The notes under the pieces are model-generated. The model was given only the letters and a program-made list of their open reading frames with translations, did not search any database and was not told where the DNA came from. Shown here in pieces: positions 44,965 through 53,158 of a DNA stretch of 64,000 nucleotides. Within the stretch, counting starts at the first letter, position 1. Each line of letters opens with the position of its first letter. The translations under genes and the position numbers were made by a program. The DNA comes from an uncultured Williamsia sp. (lineage in GTDB: Bacteria; Actinomycetota; Actinomycetes; Mycobacteriales; Mycobacteriaceae): contig NZ_CANLWM010000001.1 in assembly GCF_947494875.1 (NCBI RefSeq), positions 868,001 through 932,000 on the forward strand. The letters run 5' to 3'.

Positions 44965-45882
44965 ATGCCGATCGTTCTCGAGGACATGCTGCAGACCATC
45001 AAGGACCGCCAGTGGGCCCTTGCCGACATCGACTGGGACGCACCCGGCGCGGAGCTCATCACCGAGGAGATGAAGCCGAAGCTCAAGGCGTTCATGGCCG
45101 ACCTCGTGTGGATCGAGAACGTCGGTGCCCGCGGGTTCGCCGCGCTCGCGAAGAAGGCGCCGGACCCCACGCTCGCCGAGATCTATCGCTACTTCCACGC
45201 CGAGGAGCAGAAACACGCCAACGCCGAACTCGCGCTCATGCGGCGGTGGGGCATGCTCGAGGCCGACGAGGTGCCCGAGCCGAACATCAACATCCGGCTG
45301 GCGATCGAATGGCTCGACCGCTACTCCGACAAGATGTCGCTCTCGGTGCTGGGCACCGTGATCCCCATGCTCGAGGTCGCCCTCGACGGCGCCCTGCTGA
45401 AGTTCCTCCTCGAGGAGGTCGAGGACCCGATCTGCCACGCGGCGTTCAAGAAGATCAACAACGACGAGTCGCGTCATCTCGCGGTCGACTTCTTCGCCCT
45501 CGACCTCATCGGGCAGGCACGTCTGCGCAAGCTGCTCATCGAGTCGGTCGGCGCCGTCGCGAGCCCGGCCGTCCTCATCGGCGCGCTCATGTACATCCCG
45601 CTGCTGAACAAGATGCGGGACAACATCGTGGCGATGGGCCTCAAGGAGGAGCGTCTGTACGACGCGATGAAGCGGTTCAAGAACAACGGCGAGCGCGGCG
45701 CGGGCAAGCGTCTGCTCAGCTACCAGGTCGTGAAGACCCACGCCGGGTGGGTCATCGACCGCGGACATCCCTACCACCTGTTCGCCGACGCGATGGTGAA
45801 GGTCACCGACAAGTACCCCCGCCGACTGCTGCGGCCGCAGCCCACGTGGTCGAAGGAACTCACCTACGAGCCGATCGCGTGA
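44965..45882 (+). CDS. Ferritin-like diiron protein, 305 aa
   Basis: Four-helix diiron pattern: Glu51 in VWIENVG, Glu81-xx-His84 in EEQKHAN, Glu137 in PMLEVALDG and Glu168-xx-His171 in DESRHLA. This is the ligand set of ferritin-like oxygenases and oxidases. It lies between an SDR and a flavin monooxygenase gene, so it probably hydroxylates or desaturates a lipid. ATG 44965 with CCGGAG; the stop overlaps the next GTG by four bases. Confidence 0.82.
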   Translation: MPIVLEDMLQTIKDRQWALADIDWDAPGAELITEEMKPKLKAFMADLVWIENVGARGFAALAKKAPDPTLAEIYRYFHAEEQKHANAELALMRRWGMLEADEVPEPNINIRLAIEWLDRYSDKMSLSVLGTVIPMLEVALDGALLKFLLEEVEDPICHAAFKKINNDESRHLAVDFFALDLIGQARLRKLLIESVGAVASPAVLIGALMYIPLLNKMRDNIVAMGLKEERLYDAMKRFKNNGERGAGKRLLSYQVVKTHAGWVIDRGHPYHLFADAMVKVTDKYPRRLLRPQPTWSKELTYEPIA

Positions 45883-47372
45883 CCGGCCACATCCATCAGG
45901 CGGCCATCGTCGGAGCAGGGTTCGCCGGGATCGGCACCGCGATCCGCCTGCAGCAGCAGGGCATCGACGACATCGTCGTGCTCGAACGCTCCGATCGTCC
46001 CGGCGGGACGTGGCGCGACAACACCTACCCCGGTGCCGCGTGCGACATCCCGTCGCGCCTGTACTCGTACTCGTTCGCCCCGAACCCCGACTGGAGCAGG
46101 ACCTACTCGGGAAGCGAGGAGATCCTGCGCTACATCGAGGCGATGGTCGACGAGCACGAACTCGACCGGGTGATCCGCTACGGCGCCACCGTCACCGACC
46201 TCACCTTCGACGAGCCCGCGGGACTGTGGCGGATCTCGGTGGACGGTGCGGAGCCGGTCCTCGCTCGGACGGCGGTCATCGCGTCCGGACCGCTCTCGAC
46301 ACCGGGCTATCCCGACATCCCCGGCATCGACGAGTACGCCGGGAAGCGGATGCACAGCGCCGCATGGGATCACGACTACGACTTCACCGGTAAGAAGGTC
46401 GGAGTCATCGGCACCGGGGCGAGTGCGGTGCAGATCGTGCCGGAGCTCGTCGAGCAGGCCGCCTCGGTCGCGGTGTTCCAGCGGACACCGGGATGGGTGC
46501 TGCCGAGGTTCAACCCCGCGGTGGGCGAGACGACGAAGGCGCTGTACCGGTCGGTTCCGGGACTCCAGTCGCTCGCGCGCGCAGCCTGGTTCGCCGGACA
46601 CGAGTCCGTAGCCGTCGGTGTCGTGTGGAAGTCGCCGGCCACGCGCGTCGTCGAGGCCGTGTCGAAGCTGAACATGCGGCTGCAGGTGCGCGACCCGTGG
46701 ATGCGGCGCCAGCTGACGCCCGACTTCCGCGCCGGCTGCAAACGTCTGCTGATGACGAGCAAGTACTACCCGGCGCTGCAGGCGGACAACTGCACCCTCA
46801 TCACGTGGCCGATCGCCAAGATCGTCGAGCAGGGAGTACGGACCGTCGAGGGCATCGAGCACCGCTTCGACTGCCTCGTGTTCGCAACGGGTTTCGAGGT
46901 GTCCAAGCAGGGGTCGCCGCTGCCGATCACCGGCCGTGGCGGCAGGCTGCTGGGCGAGGAGTGGCGACGCGGTGCGTACGCGTACAAGAGCTTCGCGGTG
47001 TCGGGGTATCCCAACCTCTACATCACCTTCGGGCCGAACTCGGGGCCCGGCCACAGCTCGGCGCTGGTCTACATGGAGGCGCAGATCGACGCGATCGTCA
47101 CGGCGGTCCGCACCATCGTGGACAGGGACCTCGCGGTGCTCGATGTCGAGCAGGGCGCCCAGGACCGATACAACGAGACGATCCAGCGGCGACTGCAGCG
47201 CACGACGTGGAATTCGGGGTGCCGGAGCTGGTACCTGACCGAGGACGGATTCAACGCCACAATGTATCCCGGATTCGCCAGTCAGTATGTGGCGCAGATG
47301 AGGTCGGTCGATCTCCGTCGCGATTTCGCCGCCGTCGCACGTCGGGAGGTGTCGGTCGCGGCGAGCGGATGA
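45879..47372 (+). CDS. Flavin-containing (Baeyer-Villiger type) monooxygenase, 497 aa
   Basis: FAD turn VGAGFAGIGTAI, ERSDRPGGTWRDNTYPGAACD, a BVMO-like fingerprint YAGKRMHSAAWD (F/Y-x-G-x-x-x-H-x-x-x-W), and NADPH turn GVIGTGASAVQ. It inserts oxygen next to a carbonyl or oxygenates a hetero atom. Its operon with a LipR-like hydrolase and an SDR is reminiscent of the mycobacterial mymA operon. GTG 45879 overlaps the diiron gene stop. Confidence 0.93.
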   Translation: MTGHIHQAAIVGAGFAGIGTAIRLQQQGIDDIVVLERSDRPGGTWRDNTYPGAACDIPSRLYSYSFAPNPDWSRTYSGSEEILRYIEAMVDEHELDRVIRYGATVTDLTFDEPAGLWRISVDGAEPVLARTAVIASGPLSTPGYPDIPGIDEYAGKRMHSAAWDHDYDFTGKKVGVIGTGASAVQIVPELVEQAASVAVFQRTPGWVLPRFNPAVGETTKALYRSVPGLQSLARAAWFAGHESVAVGVVWKSPATRVVEAVSKLNMRLQVRDPWMRRQLTPDFRAGCKRLLMTSKYYPALQADNCTLITWPIAKIVEQGVRTVEGIEHRFDCLVFATGFEVSKQGSPLPITGRGGRLLGEEWRRGAYAYKSFAVSGYPNLYITFGPNSGPGHSSALVYMEAQIDAIVTAVRTIVDRDLAVLDVEQGAQDRYNETIQRRLQRTTWNSGCRSWYLTEDGFNATMYPGFASQYVAQMRSVDLRRDFAAVARREVSVAASG

Positions 47373-47447
47373 GCCCCTGTGATCGTCGTGTTACCTTGAC
47401 GTCGGGCGTCCGCCGGGGGGATGGCGGGCACCGCTGCCAGGGGGGAC

Positions 47448-48917
47448 ATGTCCAGCGCGTTGAGGCGGCCGCGTTCCGGCGCGGTCATGCTCGAGGAATC
47501 GTTGCAGCGAGACATCCGGCGGGCGTTGCACGCCGCCGATGTCGCGCCGGGTACCGCGTTCGTTCTCGTCGAACTCGGTGAGACGGGCCTGCGCGCGTCC
47601 GTCGTCGACGCCACGACCGGCGCCAGTCTCGTCGAACATGGCAACGGCCGTCTCTGCCCCCACATGCTCGACCTCACCCTCGCCGACCACCTCGTCCGGA
47701 TGGGCCGCGTCACGCGACCCGAGTCCACGAAGTGGGCCGCCGAACTCATCGAGCTGATGCCGCAGGTCCGCGAGCGGCTCGCCGCCGTCGACGGCGCGTT
47801 CGCGATGGGCAGCGAGCGCGTCGCGATGTTCCGGATGTCTCGCAACGACTGCGTCACCGCGCTGTCGACGGAGCTGGCCGACGCGGCGAGCATCATCTCG
47901 CGCACGGTCGGCGAGGCCGGCGTCGACGTGGGCGCCGTCGTCGCCATGCCCGACCACGAGTCGTGGCCCGGACTGCTCGGCGAGCTCGCGGAACGGTTGT
48001 CGCTGCCGGTCGTCGCTCTCGACGGGGAGGACGACGACGGCGTCGAGGGCGGTCGGCACACCGACGCGGCCGTCCCGGTCGATCTCGGTGACCACCACGA
48101 CCCCGAGCCCGCCGCGCCTGCGGCCGCTGCCGACCAGCAAGCGGTCGACGAGCAGGTGGTCGACGAACCCGATGCCGCGCTCGACACCGTCGAGGCACCA
48201 CGCCAGGCCGCCACGGCGACCGCCGGCGACGCCTCGGTACCGGACGCCGCACCCGTGTTCGTGGGGGCACCGGACGTCACACAGCCCATCTCGGTCGTAC
48301 GAACGGCAGAGCACCCCGACCATGGGGTAGAACAGGGCGGTGCACGCAACCCCGGTACGCCTCGGGCCCGCGACACGGGTCTCGCCGCCACCGGCGATCA
48401 CGACGTGGTGCGCGGCGAGCAGAGCGCCGAGGAACCGATGACCGGCGCCGGACCGCGCACCTACGCCCCGCCCGCCGGCCGTTCGGGCCGCGCGGTGGAC
48501 AACGGTGGCCGACGCCGTCTGGCCGTCGGCGCCGTGGCCGTCGGAGGTGCCGTGGCCCTCGGCGGCGTGATCCTTGCCGTGCCGTGGCTGCACGGGTCCG
48601 ACACGAGTCGCCCTGCCGCGTCCGTGGTCGGTTTCACCTCGCCGACAGCGGCACCGCAGGCGTCGACGGCCCCGCCGTCCCCCACGGGTGCGGCACCGAC
48701 GACCACGGCGCCGACGACGGATGCCCGCGCGCCGATCGACACGCGGCCCGCGCAGGTCCCCGCGGTCCAGTACACGGCGCCGCCGGCCCCGCAGCAGCAG
48801 GCGCCGTCGTATGTCTCGCCGGCTCGGCCCCGGCGTGGCCTGCCCCTGCCGGTCATCCCTCGCCGCCGCACCATCCCGAACCCGATCCCCGGCCTGCCGC
48901 CGATCGTCCTGCCCTGA
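47448..48917 (+). CDS. Hsp70/ASKHA-like protein with one membrane helix and Pro-rich tail, about 489 aa
   Basis: Residues about 25-185 look like a reduced Hsp70/actin-type domain (VLVELGETGLRASVVDATTG, then GAFAMGSERVAMFR and AGVDVGAVVAMP). An acidic, Ala-rich linker follows, a single membrane helix (LAVGAVAVGGAVALGGVILA) and a Pro/Thr/Ala-rich outer segment ending RRRTIPNPIPGLPPIVLP. ATP-binding loops are not all evident. The start may be ATG 47421 or 47448. Function unknown. Confidence 0.65.
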   Translation: MSSALRRPRSGAVMLEESLQRDIRRALHAADVAPGTAFVLVELGETGLRASVVDATTGASLVEHGNGRLCPHMLDLTLADHLVRMGRVTRPESTKWAAELIELMPQVRERLAAVDGAFAMGSERVAMFRMSRNDCVTALSTELADAASIISRTVGEAGVDVGAVVAMPDHESWPGLLGELAERLSLPVVALDGEDDDGVEGGRHTDAAVPVDLGDHHDPEPAAPAAAADQQAVDEQVVDEPDAALDTVEAPRQAATATAGDASVPDAAPVFVGAPDVTQPISVVRTAEHPDHGVEQGGARNPGTPRARDTGLAATGDHDVVRGEQSAEEPMTGAGPRTYAPPAGRSGRAVDNGGRRRLAVGAVAVGGAVALGGVILAVPWLHGSDTSRPAASVVGFTSPTAAPQASTAPPSPTGAAPTTTAPTTDARAPIDTRPAQVPAVQYTAPPAPQQQAPSYVSPARPRRGLPLPVIPRRRTIPNPIPGLPPIVLP

Positions 48918-48927
48918 CGGGCGCCGA

Positions 48928-49512
48928 TCAGACTGCGGCGCAGCCGCGTTCGATCATGTCGAGCACGGCCTCGAACACCTGCTCGCCGCCGACGGTCACC
49001 GTCTCGGGCACCGAGGCGTCCAGTTCCAGGCTGACCGCGCCGTGGACCGACGACCACACCACCATCGTCAGTTCGACGGGATCGTCGCCGCGCACGATCC
49101 CGGCTGCCTGGCCGTAGCGGATCAGTTCGGTCAACGCACCCAGTGCCGCCACACCCGCCTCGCCGGGGTCGCATTCGCCCGAGAACATCAGTCGATACAG
49201 CGTCGGGTTGGCGAGCGCGAACGCGCGGTAGTTGCGGCCCGCAGTCCGGAGGCGGACCACGGGGTCGGTGTCGGGGGATTCGACGGTCGCGGCGTGGAGA
49301 CGGCTGAAGCCGTCCGCCACCAGGACCGCCATCAGCCCGTCCTTGCCGTCGAGATGGTTGTAGACGCCCATCGGGGCGACGCCCGCCTCGGTCGCGACCG
49401 CGCGGACGGTCAGGCCTTTCGTCCCGTGCGCCGCGAGCACCCGATGCCCGGCGGCGATCAGCGCATCGCGGACCTCTGCCGCGGGAGTCCTCCTGGTGAC
49501 CACGGTTGACAC
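48928..49512 (-). CDS. TetR-family repressor, about 194 aa
   Basis: Helix-turn-helix at the N-terminus (RDALIAAGHRVLAAHGTKGL, AVATEAGVAPMGVYNHLDGK) followed by a TetR ligand-binding domain (WHG-type). The only in-frame starts are GTG 49512 or 49503, close to the operators, and no ribosome site is seen, so translation may be leaderless. Divergent from an MFS exporter with twin palindromes between, which makes autoregulation and exporter control likely. Confidence 0.88.
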   Translation of the reverse strand: MSTVVTRRTPAAEVRDALIAAGHRVLAAHGTKGLTVRAVATEAGVAPMGVYNHLDGKDGLMAVLVADGFSRLHAATVESPDTDPVVRLRTAGRNYRAFALANPTLYRLMFSGECDPGEAGVAALGALTELIRYGQAAGIVRGDDPVELTMVVWSSVHGAVSLELDASVPETVTVGGEQVFEAVLDMIERGCAAV

Positions 49513-49519
49513 CGTACTG

Positions 49520-49551
49520 GAACAGTGTTCTTCTAAAAGAGAACACTGTTC
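49520..49551. promoter_or_regulatory. Twin palindromic TetR operators
   Basis: GAACAGTGTTC (49520-49530) and GAACACTGTTC (49541-49551) are each palindromes, centred 21 bp apart (two helical turns), and together form an 11-bp inverted repeat. They lie in the tetR/MFS gap. Confidence 0.8.
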
Positions 49552-49591
49552 TACAACAATGGCACGACGTTCTCTCGCCCGAGGAGATCCC

Positions 49592-51196
49592 ATGAGCCCC
49601 ATCCGCCGCTGGTCCGCCCTCGCGGGTCTGTGCCTGGCCACCCTGCTCGTGATGGTCGACAACACGATCGTCAACGTCGCCCTCCCGAGCATCAGCCGCG
49701 ACCTGTCGGCATCGATGTCGGACCTGCAGTGGGTGGTCGACGCCTACACGCTCGCCTTCGCCGGACTGCTCATCACCGGCGGGCACCTCGGTGACCGGAT
49801 CGGTCGGCGGCGGATGCTGCTGGTGGGCGTCGCCGGGTTCGCCGTGATGTCGGTGCCCGCCGCACTGGCGACCTCCACCGCGACTCTCATCGCGGCCCGT
49901 GTCGGGCTCGGTGTGTTCGCGGCGCTCGTGTTCCCGGCGACACTCGCGCTGCTGACGTCGGTCTTCACAGTCGCCCGCGAGCGCGCGGCGGCGTTCGGCA
50001 TCTGGGCGGCGACCGCGGGCGTCGCGGTCGCTATCGGGCCGGTGCTCGGCGGGTGGCTCATCGAGCACAGCTCGTGGGCATCGGTGTTCTGGGTCAACCT
50101 GCCGTTCGCCGCGGTGGTGACGATCGTGGTCCTCGCCGTCGTCCCCGCGCCCCGCCCGGCGCCGGCCGGCCGGGTCGACGTACTCGGACTCGTCCTGAGC
50201 GTCGCCGCGATGGGACTGTTGATCTACTCGGTCATCGAGGGCCCGCGCCACGGGTGGACCGACATCCGCACCATCGGCGGGTTCGTCGTCTCCGCCGCCC
50301 TTCTCGCCGTGTTCGTCCGGGGGCAGCTGCGCTCGGCCCATCCGGTGCTCGACGTGCGAGTGTTCGCCGACCGCCGATTCGCGGCCGCGTCCGGTCTCAT
50401 CGCGCTGGCGTTCTTCGGATTGTTCGGCTTCATCTTCCTCATCACGCAGTACTTCCAGGCGGTGAAGGGCTACGGCACCCTCTCGGCCGGACTGCACACG
50501 TTGCCGTTCGCGGTGGTGATGGCGGCGATCTCGCCGCTGGCGATGCAGGCCGGGCGGATGGTCGGTGTGGCGACCGTCGCGGCCACCGGATCACTGCTGA
50601 TGGCAGGCGGATTCGCGCTCGTCGAGATCGCGGGTGTCGACGCGTCGTACTGGGGCCTCATCGTGTGGTCGATGTCGTCCATGGCCGCCGGCCTCGCCCT
50701 GATCTCCGGACCGTGCACGCACGTCGTGATGAACTGCCTCCCCGCCGACAAGGCGGGTGCCGGTGCCGCGGTCAACGACACCACGCGCGAGTTCGGTGGT
50801 GCGCTGGGTGTCGCCGTCCTCGGGTCGGTGCTGAGCTCGGTCTACTCGTCGGGCGTGGCGGATTCGTCGGTGCTGCAACGGCTCCCGCAGGACGCCCGGG
50901 AGGTCGCGGGGTCCTCGGTGATGGCCGGTGTGGAGGTCGCGCAGCGGGTGCCCGCCCAGTTCACGGGGCCGGTGCTCGACGCCGTGCGGACCACGTTCGT
51001 CGACGGCCTGCACCAGTCGGTGTGGGTGGCCGTGGTGGTCGCAGCCGTCGCCGCCCCCGCAGCGTGGTGGGGTCTGCGCGGTGCGACCACCGACGATCAG
51101 ATGTCGACGGTCAGCGAGTCCCCGGCCGCCCTCGACACGCAGGACAGCATCCAGCCGGCGTCCCGTTCGGCGGTGGTGAGCAACGTGTCCCGGTGA
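49592..51196 (+). CDS. DHA2-type MFS drug exporter, 534 aa
   Basis: Fourteen-helix EmrB/QacA type: VDNTIVNVALPSISRDL, WVVDAYTLAFAGLLITGGHLGDRIGRRRML (in parts), and motif C region WAATAGVAVAIGPVLGGWL. ATG 49592 has a GAGGAG site. Proton-driven efflux of drugs or metabolites, likely repressed by the divergent TetR protein. Its last 100 bp overlap the convergent reductase gene, so its final 33 residues are read antisense to that enzyme. Confidence 0.93.
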   Translation: MSPIRRWSALAGLCLATLLVMVDNTIVNVALPSISRDLSASMSDLQWVVDAYTLAFAGLLITGGHLGDRIGRRRMLLVGVAGFAVMSVPAALATSTATLIAARVGLGVFAALVFPATLALLTSVFTVARERAAAFGIWAATAGVAVAIGPVLGGWLIEHSSWASVFWVNLPFAAVVTIVVLAVVPAPRPAPAGRVDVLGLVLSVAAMGLLIYSVIEGPRHGWTDIRTIGGFVVSAALLAVFVRGQLRSAHPVLDVRVFADRRFAAASGLIALAFFGLFGFIFLITQYFQAVKGYGTLSAGLHTLPFAVVMAAISPLAMQAGRMVGVATVAATGSLLMAGGFALVEIAGVDASYWGLIVWSMSSMAAGLALISGPCTHVVMNCLPADKAGAGAAVNDTTREFGGALGVAVLGSVLSSVYSSGVADSSVLQRLPQDAREVAGSSVMAGVEVAQRVPAQFTGPVLDAVRTTFVDGLHQSVWVAVVVAAVAAPAAWWGLRGATTDDQMSTVSESPAALDTQDSIQPASRSAVVSNVSR

Positions 51197-52248
51197 TCGA
51201 CCGCGCCGTCGAGGACGCGGGTCCGGCAGGTCCCGCAGAACCCCTGGCGGCACGAGTACGGGACGGACGGCCGCTCCCGACGGAGCGCGGCGAGGGTGGT
51301 CTCGTCGGCGCCGACGGGGACGGCCGTCCCCGTCGAGGCGAGTGTCACCGTGAACGGGTGTCCGTCGACGACCGGCGGCGGCGCGAACCGCTCGTGGTGC
51401 AGCTCGACATCCCGCACGTCACGCAGTCGCGCCACCAACGCGTCCAGCATGGGGATGGGGCCGCAGCTGTACACCGCGGTCCGCGGCGAGATGTCGGGTC
51501 CGATGAGTTCGTCGGCCGTGGGGATCCCGCCGTCGTCGTCGGTCCGGACCGTCACCCGGTCACCATGGGACAGCACCTCGTCGACGAACGGCAGCGAGTC
51601 GCGGCTGCGGCCCGTGTAGACCATGGACCAGTCGAGTTCGAGGCGGTCGGCGAGCTGGATCATCGGGAGGATCGGCGTGATGCCGATCCCGCCGGCGACG
51701 AACCGCAGGTGCTCGGCGCGCGACCCGAGACCCGGGACGGCGAGCGGGAAGGCGTTGCGGGGCCCCTTGATCGACAGCGTGTCGCCGACACGGAGGTCGT
51801 CGTGGACCTCGACCGACCCGCCACCGCCGTCGGGGATACGACGGACCGCGATCCGGTAGTAGGTGCGGTCGGTGGGGTCGCCACAGAGCGAGTACTCGCG
51901 CATGCGTCCCGACGGGAGGATCAGGTCGAGGTGGGCGCCGGCGTACCAGGGCGGGAGCTGGCCGCCGTCGGGTGCCTCGAACCGCAGCGCGACGACGTTC
52001 TCGTCCTCGGCCACGACCGTCCGGTCGACCAGACGTACCTGTGTGACACCGGTGTTCACCGCGTGGTCGGACGCGACGTGCAGGCGTCGGACCACCCGCG
52101 GGTACAGGTGTGAGAACGCCGCACCGACGACACGCATGACGGGGTCGCGGCGGAAGCGTCCGTAGAGATGGGGCGGTGCCGTCTCGAGGTCGAGGGTCTC
52201 CAGGTCCGCCCGTCCCCGGTCCGAGCGTGACGGGCCGGTCGTCGTCAT
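51097..52248 (-). CDS. Ferredoxin reductase-type oxidoreductase with C-terminal [2Fe-2S] domain, 383 aa
   Basis: Phthalate-dioxygenase-reductase-like order: FMN/FAD domain with REYSLCGDP, NAD domain FVAGGIGITPILPMI and YSCGPIPML, then a plant-type ferredoxin domain with cluster cysteines in YSCRQGFCGTCRTR and MLSCVS. An extra 80-residue N-terminus precedes. It transfers electrons from NAD(P)H to a partner oxygenase, probably the diiron-type protein encoded directly upstream (ATGA overlap). Confidence 0.93.
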   Translation of the reverse strand: MTTTGPSRSDRGRADLETLDLETAPPHLYGRFRRDPVMRVVGAAFSHLYPRVVRRLHVASDHAVNTGVTQVRLVDRTVVAEDENVVALRFEAPDGGQLPPWYAGAHLDLILPSGRMREYSLCGDPTDRTYYRIAVRRIPDGGGGSVEVHDDLRVGDTLSIKGPRNAFPLAVPGLGSRAEHLRFVAGGIGITPILPMIQLADRLELDWSMVYTGRSRDSLPFVDEVLSHGDRVTVRTDDDGGIPTADELIGPDISPRTAVYSCGPIPMLDALVARLRDVRDVELHHERFAPPPVVDGHPFTVTLASTGTAVPVGADETTLAALRRERPSVPYSCRQGFCGTCRTRVLDGAVDHRDTLLTTAERDAGWMLSCVSRAAGDSLTVDI

Positions 52249-53147
52249 CGCCCGACCGCGCGGGTGGCCGGCGACGACGCGAGATAGGCGACCGCCTGTG
52301 CGGTGGAACCGATCTCCTCCGGGCGGAACGACGGCTTGAAGTAGGAGAAGGTGGCGAGGACGATCGACCGCAGTGTGGGCAGCACGCCGGCCTTGGCGCC
52401 GCGACGGTACTCGGTCCACATGGAGAAGTACGAGTACTTGCGGTACGGGTCGCTCTTGGCGATGAACCGGCTCCCGCGGTGCAGCAGCATCAGCAGGCCG
52501 AACAGGGCCACACCCATCGCGCGGGCGCGGCGGATGTAGCCGTCGCCGAAGTAGGTGGCGACGTCGTGGGCGACACTGCGGTGTTCCACTTCCTCGGCGC
52601 CGTGCCAGGTGAACAGGTCGGTCATGGCGGGGTCGGCGCCGTGCTCACGCCAGGTGTTGTTCAGGGCGAAGTCACCGAGGATCGCGGTGTAGTGCTCGAT
52701 CGCGGCGATGAGCCACAGGCGCTCGACGAGGTCCTTGCGGCGGGCCTCGGGCTCCCAGTTGTCCTTGGGTGCCAACGCCTTGCGGAACAGCCACCGCATC
52801 TGGCGCTCGAACGGCCGGGGATCGACGCCCTCGCGGTCGAGGAACTCCCACAGCGCCTTGTCGTGTGCCTCGGCGTGCATCGCCTCCTGGCCGACGAACC
52901 CGCGCATGGTCGCGGCGAGCTCCTCGTCGGCGACGAGCGGCAGTGCCTCGTTGTAGGTGGTGACGAACCAGCGCTCGCCCTCGGGGAGCAGCAGGTTCAG
53001 CACACTGATGACGTTCGACGCGATCGGGTGGCCCGGGATCCAGTGCAGCGGCGTGTGTTCGAGGTCGAACGCCACGTTGCGGGCCTGCAGGTGGACCGGT
53101 CCGGGATCGGCGATCTCGGGGGTGGCAAAAGTCTGCGGTCGGGACAT
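52245..53147 (-). CDS. PF10118-type metal-dependent helical protein (diiron-like), 300 aa
   Basis: Matches the family annotated as predicted metal-dependent hydrolase: LEHTPLHWIPGHPIASNVIS, PEGERWFVTTY, QEAMHAEAHD (Glu88, His91), AIEHYTAIL and GAEEVEHRSVAHD. The E, ExxH, E, ExxH order is that of diiron carboxylate proteins, so oxygenase activity is as likely as hydrolysis. ATG 53147 has a GAGGAG site. It is coupled to the reductase downstream and 12 bp after ephD. Confidence 0.86.
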   Translation of the reverse strand: MSRPQTFATPEIADPGPVHLQARNVAFDLEHTPLHWIPGHPIASNVISVLNLLLPEGERWFVTTYNEALPLVADEELAATMRGFVGQEAMHAEAHDKALWEFLDREGVDPRPFERQMRWLFRKALAPKDNWEPEARRKDLVERLWLIAAIEHYTAILGDFALNNTWREHGADPAMTDLFTWHGAEEVEHRSVAHDVATYFGDGYIRRARAMGVALFGLLMLLHRGSRFIAKSDPYRKYSYFSMWTEYRRGAKAGVLPTLRSIVLATFSYFKPSFRPEEIGSTAQAVAYLASSPATRAVGR

Positions 53148-53158
53148 GTGCGTGCTCC

